From: Paenibacillus plantarum
GTDB taxonomy: Bacteria > Bacillota > Bacilli > Paenibacillales > NBRC-103111
DNA length: 64,000 nt
Reading direction: 5' to 3'
Assembly (NCBI RefSeq): GCF_013141695.1
Contig: NZ_WHNY01000093.1
Coordinates: 1-64,000 of the forward strand
Below the pieces are notes generated by a model that did no database searches, was not told the origin of the DNA, and saw nothing but the letters and a program-made list of their open reading frames with translations. Positions 16,457-23,529 of this stretch are shown here, in pieces. Each line of letters opens with the position of its first letter. Position 1 is the first letter of the stretch. The position numbers and the translations under genes were made by a program.

Positions 16457-17026
16457 TTAGCAACCCTCTTCTTCGATGTCGCAGTTCTCTTCATCTTGTG
16501 CAGCAGGTGCAGGAGTTGCAGCTGCTTTGGCTGGCGCCGGTGTAGCTACTGGCTTCACTTGAGCAGGCTGTGGCGTCTCAGCCACGGCAGCTTTGGGCTC
16601 TTCTTTCTTCACGGGTTCAGCCGTTGGTTTAGGCTCTTCCGCTTTTTTCGGTTCAGCCGCTGTGGTTACTGCTGCTGTTTTTACTTCAGGTGCCTTCGTA
16701 TTCACGGTAGTAGTTGCTGCAGTGTTCGTTGTGGGCGCAGTTGTGGCTATTGGTGTTGCAGCAGCAGCTTGCGGCTGCGTCGCTTCCACAGCTGGTGTTG
16801 CAGCTGCTTGCGGCTTAGTTTCAGCAACTGCGGCTACCGCAGCTTGAGATGGAATCTCCACTTTCGGTGTTGCTGATGGAGCTTGCGTTGTTGTCACAAC
16901 AGCAGTTGTTCCATTATTATCTGTGCTCTTCGAAGCGGATACGGTGACCGCGTAGATGACAATAAGTACAGCAATCGCTGCGAGTATTGCCAATAATTTA
17001 AATTTTGATAGTCCAATGTTAGCCAT
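16457..17026 (-). CDS. Membrane-anchored Ala/Pro/Thr-rich protein with CX6C tail
   Basis: A 189-residue protein with one membrane helix (residues 8-31), then about 140 residues of Ala-, Thr-, Pro-, Lys-rich low-complexity sequence, ending in ENCDIEEEGC. The only two cysteines are C182 and the very last residue, C189. No known domain is recognised. The start ATG 17026 has AAAGGG about ten bases upstream; the frame stays open 195 bp further upstream, but that part covers the leader terminator. It is the first gene of the redox operon. Inference: the disordered stalk presents a C-terminal dithiol at the cell surface as substrate or partner of the thioredoxin modules encoded downstream. Confidence 0.7.
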   Translation of the reverse strand: MANIGLSKFKLLAILAAIAVLIVIYAVTVSASKSTDNNGTTAVVTTTQAPSATPKVEIPSQAAVAAVAETKPQAAATPAVEATQPQAAAATPIATTAPTTNTAATTTVNTKAPEVKTAAVTTAAEPKKAEEPKPTAEPVKKEEPKAAVAETPQPAQVKPVATPAPAKAAATPAPAAQDEENCDIEEEGC

Positions 17027-17127
17027 GTTTGAACATCCCTTTCCTTCTGTGGTTTTTAATTCCATGCCATTGCCATCATGCCAACTTGCTTCTTCGCTGT
17101 CATCCTCCTTGCACTTGTTTAGAAGAT

Positions 17128-17179
17128 AAAAAAAAGAGACACAACGAAGAGCAATTACATCTGCTCCTGTTGAATCTCT
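17128..17179 (-). terminator. Leader terminator (attenuator candidate)
   Basis: On the minus strand three stacked helices (GAGA/TCTC, CAAC/GTTG, GAGCA/TGCTC) with small internal loops are followed by TTTTTTTT. It lies between the promoter at 17279 and the gene start at 17026, so full-length transcription must pass it. Upstream leader elements include GCAAAC-ACACC-GTTTGC, the palindrome GATCGCGATC and CTGG-ACAG-CCAG. No known riboswitch consensus was recognised. Confidence 0.7.
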
Positions 17180-17250
17180 GGCTGTCCAGTAGATCGCGAT
17201 CCATATTATCTTGTTACGCAAACGGTGTGTTTGCCTCTCAATGTAAACCT

Positions 17251-17279
17251 ATCTTAAATGGCATGGCGATATATGTCAA
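17251..17279 (-). promoter_or_regulatory. Consensus sigma-A promoter of the redox operon
   Basis: On the minus strand TTGACA (17279-17274), exactly 17 bp, then TAAGAT (17256-17251). It is the best-matched housekeeping promoter in the window and lies about 225 bp upstream of the first gene, implying a long 5' leader. Confidence 0.75.
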
Positions 17280-17419
17280 TGATTTTTTAAATAATTCCCA
17301 TAGGTTTTATCGGAATTAACTTATTCGCCTTGAAATTAGGCTCCCCATCCCCTGTCGCCAGGCTGAAGTCCGCATTTGGGAGCAGTACGATTACTATGGG
17401 AAATCGGTCGCACCACCTA

Positions 17420-17632
17420 ATTCTTTCCGCCACCTTATTAACTGGAAAATCTCCATCTATTTTGACGTCAAACTGCTAATTATTCGCAATAGATGGAAAA
17501 CGTACAGTTAATTTTTTGAATTCCTCCGTTTTCGAAGGCTAGCCTTGAAATTAACTGCGCTTTTTCCAGTTAATTGAACAAAAGCGCTTATTCGGGCGAA
17601 ATTAACTGTATGTTATCCAGTTAGTGGCTCCA
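17420..17632. repeat. Intergenic AT-rich repeat, locus C
   Basis: Contains TACAGTTAAT (17503-17512) and its inverse ATTAACTGTA (17601-17610), with further near-copies (GAAATTAACTG near 17548, TCCAGTTAAT near 17565, ATCCAGTTA near 17616). It fills most of the gene-free stretch 17280-17662; the rest (17290-17410) shows no gene. Confidence 0.55.
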
Positions 17633-17662
17633 AGCTCAAGATGATGAGGCTCACGCTTCTCT

Positions 17663-18106
17663 CTAATAAGGCAACTCATGCCCCTCCAAGTAAGCCTTCA
17701 AATTCTCCAAAGACATGGCGTAGCCCTCTTCGGTCGGCTTCGCCTGCTCTTTGCTCTCATAACCCGTCTCCGTGATCGTCACACGTGTGCCGTCACCTTC
17801 CTCCGCAGTGAGAAATGTCGTGATCATCTCCGAATCTGGCACACTAAACTCCCATCGCAACGCGAAGCGTTCCAGATGCTCCACCGCCTCGATGGTTGCT
17901 CGCAAGGTGACAACCCCCGTCCCCTCATGGTACCCGTTCGGTGAATGATGAAAGTAAACCTCAGCCCCCGGCTCAAGCTCCAGTACGTCCCATGGAGAGC
18001 CCGGTGAGTACCACATCGTAAGCTGATCCCCTTCCGTCACCGCTTGCCATGCACGTTCAAGCGATACCTGAATCCAAATACTTTGTACAACAGTAAACTC
18101 TCCCAC
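17663..18106 (-). CDS. SRPBCC (AHSA1-type) domain protein
   Basis: A 147-residue START-like/Aha1 C-terminal-type protein. It opens with the typical IWIQVSLERAWQAVTEGDQLTMWYSPG segment, has a central beta sheet and closes with a long helix (KPTEEGYAMSLENLKAYLEGH). Such proteins bind hydrophobic ligands or act as stress-related cofactors; no specific role is assigned. GTG start at 18106 with AAGGAGAGGG upstream. It begins 16 bp after the ABC-F stop codon, so the two are probably co-transcribed. Confidence 0.8.
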   Translation of the reverse strand: MGEFTVVQSIWIQVSLERAWQAVTEGDQLTMWYSPGSPWDVLELEPGAEVYFHHSPNGYHEGTGVVTLRATIEAVEHLERFALRWEFSVPDSEMITTFLTAEEGDGTRVTITETGYESKEQAKPTEEGYAMSLENLKAYLEGHELPY

Positions 18107-18122
18107 ACGACCCTCTCCTTAC

Positions 18123-19694
18123 TTATAAATTCTGCTCAGTTACCCCCGTCGCCGGGTCAAACGTCAGCATTTTCGTGCCGATTTTATCAATAAAGAACCG
18201 ATCATGGCTGACCGTAATGACTGCACCTGGGAAATGAATCAGAGCCTGCTCCATAACTTGAATGCTCATGAGATCGAGATGGTTCGTCGGTTCATCCAAG
18301 ATAATGACCGCGGCGCCAGAGAGGAGACACTTCGCTAGCGCGACTCTTGCCTTCTGACCACCAGAAAGGTTGCCAATAAACTTACTGAGGTCCATCTCCG
18401 AAAATTGCAGCATGGCGAGGAATTTGTTCACCTTTTTCCGCGGTGCATCCAGCCCTAGGCCGTACGTATTCACCGCATGGCTTACGGTATCCTTCGGATT
18501 AAGTTCTTCCCACATCCGGTTAAAATACGCGTAGCTGACGCCTTTCTCCCAGATCACCTCGCCGGACTCCGGCTTCTCCTGTCCTGTGAGCACCTTAATG
18601 AGCGTGGATTTCCCGCTTCCGTTCGGGCCCACGATGACTAGGCGGTCTTCCTTTTGAATATCGAAGCTGACGTCTTGGAAAATGGTCCGATCCTCGTAGG
18701 TCTGCCCGATCCCTTTTACCTCGCACAGCTTGTCCGGAAACCGCAGGCGCTCATAAATATCCGTGATCAGTACGTTAACAGGGTGTGGTTCGATCCTTTT
18801 CTTGTTATCTGCTAGCTGACGCGAGAGACGGTCCTTGGACATTTTCTTGCTGGCGCGGCTGTCGATAGCCTCCGACTCCATGAGGAGCAGCTCTTCTTCC
18901 CACTCAAATTGGCGGTCGAGCTCCTTTTTGCGCATCTTCTTTTTGCGGATATAATCGGTGTAATTCCCCTCATATTCCTGAAAACGATAGTTCTCGATCT
19001 CGATCACTTGCGTGACCACTTTGTCGATAAACTCCCGGTCATGGGAAATCAGAATCATCGCACCTTTGAACCGATAGAGCCACTGCTCCAACCAAGCGAT
19101 CCCTTCGATATCCAAGTAATTGGTCGGCTCGTCCAGCAGAACAACATCAGGTTGCTCTATGAGCATTTTGGCAAGCGCCGCGCGGTTTCTCCAGCCCCCG
19201 GACAATTCATCGACAGGTTGATGACGAGAACGTTCATTAAACCCAAGCTTCGTTAGAACGGTATTGATCTCAACGGACACATTCCACCCGTCCAAATGCT
19301 CCATTTGCTCAAATAGCTCCGCTTGCCTCGTCAGCAGCTTATCCATCTCGCCGTCATCCGTGACGGTGCCAAGCCCTTCACCAACTTCCTGCAACTCGCG
19401 TTCAATCATCGCAACCTGCTCAAAACACATTTCCAACTCTTGCTGAACGGACAAGCTTCCGGTCATTTCCGAGAATTGCGAGAAGTACCCTATTTTAACC
19501 TGAGGATCAACTTCTACTTTGCCTGACGTGGGCTCTTCTTTCCCCATGATCAGTCTAAAAACCGTCGATTTCCCAGCACCGTTCCGACCAATTAAGCCAA
19601 TTCGCTCACCTTGACTCACCTTAAAATAAATATCGCGAAAAATCATCGCGTCCTCATATTTCTTCGTAACGTTCTCCAAACGAATTACACTCAT
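18123..19694 (-). CDS. ABC-F family ATPase
   Basis: A 523-residue soluble protein with two ATPase domains and no membrane domain, the ABC-F pattern. The first domain has Walker A GRNGAGKST, signature DELSGGWRNRAAL and Walker B VVLLDEPTNYLD. The second has GPNGSGKST, LSGGQKARVAL and VIILDEPTNHLD. The linker (about 240-300, RKKKMRKKELDRQFEWEEE) is charged and helical and corresponds to the P-site tRNA interaction motif region. ABC-F proteins act on the ribosome, either in translation quality control or in ribosome-protection antibiotic resistance. The sequence alone does not tell which applies. A downstream SRPBCC gene is in the same operon. Confidence 0.88.
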   Translation of the reverse strand: MSVIRLENVTKKYEDAMIFRDIYFKVSQGERIGLIGRNGAGKSTVFRLIMGKEEPTSGKVEVDPQVKIGYFSQFSEMTGSLSVQQELEMCFEQVAMIERELQEVGEGLGTVTDDGEMDKLLTRQAELFEQMEHLDGWNVSVEINTVLTKLGFNERSRHQPVDELSGGWRNRAALAKMLIEQPDVVLLDEPTNYLDIEGIAWLEQWLYRFKGAMILISHDREFIDKVVTQVIEIENYRFQEYEGNYTDYIRKKKMRKKELDRQFEWEEELLLMESEAIDSRASKKMSKDRLSRQLADNKKRIEPHPVNVLITDIYERLRFPDKLCEVKGIGQTYEDRTIFQDVSFDIQKEDRLVIVGPNGSGKSTLIKVLTGQEKPESGEVIWEKGVSYAYFNRMWEELNPKDTVSHAVNTYGLGLDAPRKKVNKFLAMLQFSEMDLSKFIGNLSGGQKARVALAKCLLSGAAVIILDEPTNHLDLMSIQVMEQALIHFPGAVITVSHDRFFIDKIGTKMLTFDPATGVTEQNL

Positions 19695-19794
19695 GGCTAT
19701 CCCCTTTGACCTGCATCATTCATTCTAGGCTGATTATATCATGTTTAGGGTCACGACATTTTTAATTAAATAGTGTATTGTACAGTTGACTTGA

Positions 19795-19826
19795 TGTATA
19801 GTATAAGTTACATTGTGTATAGAATA
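19795..19826 (+). promoter_or_regulatory. Direct repeats, candidate operator
   Basis: TGTATAGTATA (19795-19805) and TGTATAGAATA (19816-19826) are spaced 21 bp start to start, two DNA turns, about 45-75 bp upstream of the membrane protein/XRE regulator pair. A TTGACT element lies just upstream. Autoregulation by the XRE protein is a plausible but untested reading. Confidence 0.45.
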
Positions 19827-19869
19827 CTTTACTAAAGGTAAAAATTAACATACAGGAGGCATGAAGGAA

Positions 19870-20316
19870 ATGTCCTATCAAGAGAAAAAGCATATCGTCT
19901 CATTTATAAGCACGGTGCTGATTTTTGGTCTCTATTGTTGGTATGTGTTTCAAAAGGTGCAGAATACGAATATGGATACGATGGAAACTCTCCGCTTTTG
20001 GGCAGCTGCCATTCTCATCCTAATTCCCGTGTCTGTTGTAGCCAAAATCATCATCGCTATTGTCTTCAATATCATCTATCGCATAACGACGAAGGAAATT
20101 GAACCTTCTTTCTCGGATGAACTCGACAAATTGATTGATTTGAAAGCGACAAGAAATTCGCATTATGTCTTTACGATTGGTTTTCTTCTAGCCATGGGAT
20201 CGCTGGTATTGGATATGACGCCTGCCACGATGTTCATCATTCTTATTTTCTCAGGATTCTTGTCAGAAATGGCCGGTGTATTCACGCAACTCTACCATTA
20301 TAGGAAAGGAGTTTAA
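19870..20316 (+). CDS. Small four-helix membrane protein, partner of XRE regulator
   Basis: A 148-residue protein with four hydrophobic segments (about residues 8-28, 43-73, 98-117 and 120-140). No domain is recognised with certainty. The start is ATG 19870, with AGGAGG ten bases upstream; an ATG at 19861 is only one base from that site. The stop is one base before the start of the XRE gene, so they are translationally coupled. Bacilli often pair such a membrane protein with a short XRE regulator, where the membrane protein may sense a signal or sequester the regulator; that role is inference here. Confidence 0.7.
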   Translation: MSYQEKKHIVSFISTVLIFGLYCWYVFQKVQNTNMDTMETLRFWAAAILILIPVSVVAKIIIAIVFNIIYRITTKEIEPSFSDELDKLIDLKATRNSHYVFTIGFLLAMGSLVLDMTPATMFIILIFSGFLSEMAGVFTQLYHYRKGV

Positions 20317-20317
20317 G

Positions 20318-20539
20318 ATGGGCAAAAGTCTGATCAGCAATCACATACGGAAATTACGATTTAATCAGGATGAAATGACGCAACAGCAGTTGGCAGATAA
20401 AGTCGGGGTAACCAGACAAACCATTGTCGCCCTCGAACAGGGCAAATACTCCCCTTCTTTGGAATTAGCTTTTCGTATTGCAGGTGTCTTCAAGTTACCC
20501 TTGGAAGATGTTTTCTTTGTTGAGAATAAGCAGGTATGA
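20318..20539 (+). CDS. XRE-family HTH regulator (short)
   Basis: A 73-residue DNA-binding protein made only of a Cro/C1-type helix-turn-helix. TQQQLADKVGVTRQTIVALEQGKYSPSLELAFRIAGVF is the diagnostic block (helices 2-4), ending with PLEDVFFVEN. The start ATG 20318 has GGAAAGGAG six bases upstream and follows the preceding stop by one base. It probably controls its own operon, perhaps through the TGTATAG repeats upstream of it. The next gene, an oxidoreductase, starts 36 bp later with its own RBS. Confidence 0.88.
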   Translation: MGKSLISNHIRKLRFNQDEMTQQQLADKVGVTRQTIVALEQGKYSPSLELAFRIAGVFKLPLEDVFFVENKQV

Positions 20540-20575
20540 GAATGACCAACGACAATCCATCCAGGAGGGATACGC

Positions 20576-21553
20576 ATGAGAGCGATTGTATGTACGAAGT
20601 ACGGAACACCTGAGGTTCTTCAGCTCACAGAGGTAGCAAAGCCGACCCCCAAAGACAATGAAGTACGCATTAAACTGCACGCGGCCATTGTCACCCCTTC
20701 GGATTGTGCTTTTCGCAAGGCTGACCCTTTCATCATCCGACTGATGTATGGTCTGCGCAGGCCCAAACATACGATACTCGGCGTGGAGTTCGCAGGTGAA
20801 ATTGATGCAGTCGGTAAACGTGTAACGTCCTTCCGGAGTGGAGACCGTGTTAGTGGTATTAGTCCGACTACTTTCGGCGCCTATGCGGAGTACGTATGTC
20901 TGCCTGAAGCTGGTACATTGGCTAAACTTCCAATTCATGCGAGCTATGAAGAGGCTGCGGGTCTCTGTGACGGCGGCTTAACGGCATTGATATTTCTCCG
21001 AGATACGGCACGACTTCAACGTGGACAAAAGATCTTGATCAACGGCGCCTCTGGATCCGTAGGAGCTTACGCTGTGCAACTGGCGAAGTACTTCGGTGCT
21101 GAGGTGACAGGTGTATGCAGTTCCGCGAATGCCGCATTCGTGAAATCGCTCGGGGCTGATCGGGTTATTGATTATACGCAAGAGGATTTTGCCAAAAGCG
21201 GTCAGACTTACGATGTTATTTTCGATGCGGTAGGTAAGCGGTCATTCTCACAATGTAGAGGCGCGCTCTCTGCAAATGGGGTCTATCTCACTACCGTTCC
21301 ATCGCTGGGCATTATGTTTCAGATGTTATGGACATCCAAAATCGGCAGCAAAAAAGCCAGATTCACAGCTTCGGGTCTACAGCAGAAAAAAGAGAATCTC
21401 GCGTTTCTCGCGGAACTTTTTGAGACGGGTCAGATGAAAGCGGTGATTGACAGGTGTTATCCATTGGAACAGATGGCTGAGGCTCATAGGTATGTGGAAA
21501 CTGGGCGTAAGAAGGGGAATGTGGTTATAACGTTTGGGGGTAGGGAGCGGTAG
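20576..21553 (+). CDS. MDR-family NAD(P)-dependent alcohol dehydrogenase / quinone reductase
   Basis: A 325-residue medium-chain dehydrogenase/reductase. The GroES-like N-terminal part (residues 1-115) has VEFAGEIDAVGKRVTSFRSGD. The Rossmann part carries the nucleotide motif INGASGSVGAYAVQLAKYFG (near 155) and ends with YPLEQMAEAHRYVETGRKKGN. The zinc-ligand cysteine cluster of true alcohol dehydrogenases is absent, so a quinone-oxidoreductase-like, zinc-free activity is more likely. RBS AGGAGGG precedes the ATG. It may be co-transcribed with the membrane protein and XRE regulator. Confidence 0.85.
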   Translation: MRAIVCTKYGTPEVLQLTEVAKPTPKDNEVRIKLHAAIVTPSDCAFRKADPFIIRLMYGLRRPKHTILGVEFAGEIDAVGKRVTSFRSGDRVSGISPTTFGAYAEYVCLPEAGTLAKLPIHASYEEAAGLCDGGLTALIFLRDTARLQRGQKILINGASGSVGAYAVQLAKYFGAEVTGVCSSANAAFVKSLGADRVIDYTQEDFAKSGQTYDVIFDAVGKRSFSQCRGALSANGVYLTTVPSLGIMFQMLWTSKIGSKKARFTASGLQQKKENLAFLAELFETGQMKAVIDRCYPLEQMAEAHRYVETGRKKGNVVITFGGRER

Positions 21554-21620
21554 TCCTGTAAGGACATAGAAAGGCCAGAATACCATTAGCAGATGGTTTC
21601 CCTGACCCTATATCATGAAT

Positions 21621-21944
21621 TTAGGCATAGGCCCCCAAATAAACTGCAGCAGCCTCTTCCTTACCCGCACCGAGAGGCATAAATGTCATTTTAACACCCA
21701 AGGCCCTAGCTATCTTTAATACTGTGTCCATTCGAGGCATTGTAGAACCACCTTCAAAACGAGCAATCGCCGATTGCTTCATACCAACCTTACGAGCGAG
21801 CTCGTCCTGCGTCCAACCTTTATGTTCACGAATCGCAATGAGTTCCGTGACCATAGCCGCTCTTTCCCGTATGACCTCAATTTCACTTTGATTTTCCGGA
21901 TCCATCTCTTGAAACATTTCATCCCATGTTTTCATTTCGATCAC
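21621..21944 (-). CDS. XRE-family antitoxin (HigA-like)
   Basis: A 107-residue protein with an acidic N-terminal helix and a Cro/C1-type helix-turn-helix (about residues 40-92, GWTQDELARKVGMKQSAIARFEGG). It follows the HigB-like toxin gene by 7 bp on the same strand. The toxin-first order is the HigBA arrangement. The antitoxin should bind the toxin and repress the operon through the half-sites at 22391-22416. Confidence 0.85.
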   Translation of the reverse strand: MIEMKTWDEMFQEMDPENQSEIEVIRERAAMVTELIAIREHKGWTQDELARKVGMKQSAIARFEGGSTMPRMDTVLKIARALGVKMTFMPLGAGKEEAAAVYLGAYA

Positions 21945-21951
21945 TCCTCTC

Positions 21952-22332
21952 TTAGTTCTCGGTTTTGGTTGCTTTATGTTCTAGCATCCACTTATCTCGG
22001 AGACGTCGTGCCTTTGAAAGTTCAATCGGGTCGGTCTCATCATCATCTTTTTTGTAGTGTGAAAGTAAAATAAAGTTGTTGCCGTCCCATAAACAGCAGA
22101 ATATCCGTTCATCTAAAGGACGTAATTCATACAGGTTATCGTTTTCTTTTCCCTTAAGATTTTTAATAATCTTCTCTCCCGCGCGAGTCCCCTGAATTTC
22201 AACACGTGCCATGCAATAGTTGATCTTTTCAAACATGATTTTTGCATTCTTATCACCATTGTTTTTACGAACCAACAGCTCCTTATAGAAAGCTTCTACC
22301 TCAGGTGTGAAAATGAATTTATATTTAACCAC
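21952..22332 (-). CDS. RelE/HigB-type toxin
   Basis: A 126-residue protein of the HigB/phage Gp49-like branch of the RelE superfamily. Supporting segments are FTPEVEAFYKELL at the N-terminus, the ELRPLDERIFCCLWDGNNFILLSHYKKDD core that matches the beta-strand/basic-active-site region, and a C-terminal helix IELSKARRLRDKW. Family members cut mRNA on the ribosome. It is the first gene of the pair, 7 bp before the antitoxin gene. The gene appears intact. Confidence 0.83.
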   Translation of the reverse strand: MVKYKFIFTPEVEAFYKELLVRKNNGDKNAKIMFEKINYCMARVEIQGTRAGEKIIKNLKGKENDNLYELRPLDERIFCCLWDGNNFILLSHYKKDDDETDPIELSKARRLRDKWMLEHKATKTEN

Positions 22333-22390
22333 CAGTGTGAAAATCCCCCTATAATTATTTTAATCAATCTCACACTCTTTATAACCTTCT

Positions 22391-22416
22391 CGTTATATTA
22401 TAACGTATTCGTTATA
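22391..22416. promoter_or_regulatory. Three CGTTATA half-sites upstream of the toxin-antitoxin operon
   Basis: CGTTATA at 22391-22397, its complement at 22399-22405 and a third copy at 22410-22416 make a perfect 7-1-7 palindrome overlapping a second inverted pair with a 4-bp spacer. Located 59-84 bp upstream of the toxin start, it is the expected place for antitoxin-toxin autorepression. The LysR gene on the same strand ends 25 bp beyond. Confidence 0.6.
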
Positions 22417-22441
22417 AATAACACAGATAAATTTTATTACC

Positions 22442-23332
22442 TTACTCTAAATTCGCATACAAATGCTGCGTATACTCCTTAATAATCGCAGACACTTCAA
22501 CATCCTTCTTCGTAATTCGCCAGAGATAGTTCGGATATTTTTTATATTTTCCAATCGGTATCGAGACCACCTCATTCTTGAATTTCTCGGGCATCGTAGT
22601 CACGATGTAATCCGTCGCGATGGTGATGGCATTACCGCGGCTTACCATCTGCATGATGGCTTGGGTGTTATTGGTCGTCAATGCAATTCGGTTGCCAGAA
22701 TCTCCCGCAATTAATTCCGCTGCAATCCTCTCAATATAAGCATCTTTATAAATAACCAATACTTCATTATGTAATTCAGAGCTTGTTATCGCTGTTAAAA
22801 AACGCAAAGGGGATTGCTTATTCACCACAATGACCGCTTCCCCGCGAATCACAGGCTCCCACGTGAAGGAGTCGTCCTGACTCTCGCGCGACAAGGAGAC
22901 GAACCCCATATCTGCCTCCCCTTTCATCACCTGATTCATAACCGCTGTATTATCGCCCTCCAAAAGTTGAACATTAATATGAGGATAGATCCCCATAAAG
23001 GTAATCGTGGTGTCCGTCACCAACGAAACCATGCCAGGTATGGTGGCAATTACGATATTCCCTGTATTGATTGGATTGGACTTGGAGAGCTCATTTCTCA
23101 TATTTCGGACGTTAGTTAGTATGGTACGTGCATATTTCATAGCTTTAAACCCATCCTGTGTAAGAGCAATCCCTTTTTTGGAACGGGTAAAAAGCTTAGT
23201 TTCCAACTCATTCTCTAGTTGACTGATGGATTGACTGACGGCGGGGACGGTAATCCCGTGCTTTTTGGCTGTTTCTGTAAAAGAGCCCGACTCCGCCGAA
23301 TCAACGAAATATTGGAGCTGTATAATATTCAA
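22442..23332 (-). CDS. LysR-family transcriptional regulator
   Basis: A 296-residue regulator. Winged HTH lies at residues 1-60 (LQYFVDSAESGSFTETAKKHGITVPAVSQSISQLENEL), followed by a linker helix and a periplasmic-binding-like effector domain (about 90-295). TTG start at 23332 with AAGGA ten bases upstream. It is divergent from the YhgE/Pip-like gene starting at 23530, the classic layout in which a LysR protein controls its neighbour. The effector is unknown. Confidence 0.9.
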   Translation of the reverse strand: MNIIQLQYFVDSAESGSFTETAKKHGITVPAVSQSISQLENELETKLFTRSKKGIALTQDGFKAMKYARTILTNVRNMRNELSKSNPINTGNIVIATIPGMVSLVTDTTITFMGIYPHINVQLLEGDNTAVMNQVMKGEADMGFVSLSRESQDDSFTWEPVIRGEAVIVVNKQSPLRFLTAITSSELHNEVLVIYKDAYIERIAAELIAGDSGNRIALTTNNTQAIMQMVSRGNAITIATDYIVTTMPEKFKNEVVSIPIGKYKKYPNYLWRITKKDVEVSAIIKEYTQHLYANLE

Positions 23333-23529
23333 ATGTCACTCATCCTTAATTTTTTGTTTATATTAGTAAATTAAACTTAAATATATTTTATCATCTGTCA
23401 GTGGTATTATACAGTAATCCTATTCACCTTGCCGAGTAACTCTAGATGGAGCCTTACATCTTTTGAATAATTGATTGGAAAAAGGGAACATCATTAACGA
23501 CGATTGTCACAAGTAAAGGAGCATTGCAA

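Noticed and set aside
16448..16876. Long plus-strand frames opposite low-complexity genes (also near 24469-24996 and 27075-28292)
   Set aside because: They mirror repetitive codon use on the other strand and lack start signals.
17027..17221. 65-residue N-terminal extension of the CX6C-tail protein
   Set aside because: It would cover the leader terminator; the later ATG has an RBS and a normal membrane-helix start.
17128..17280. Known riboswitch class (T-box, c-di-GMP, SAM) in the redox-operon leader
   Set aside because: None of the consensus elements (for example the T-box GGGTGGNACCGCG or the GEMM core) was found.
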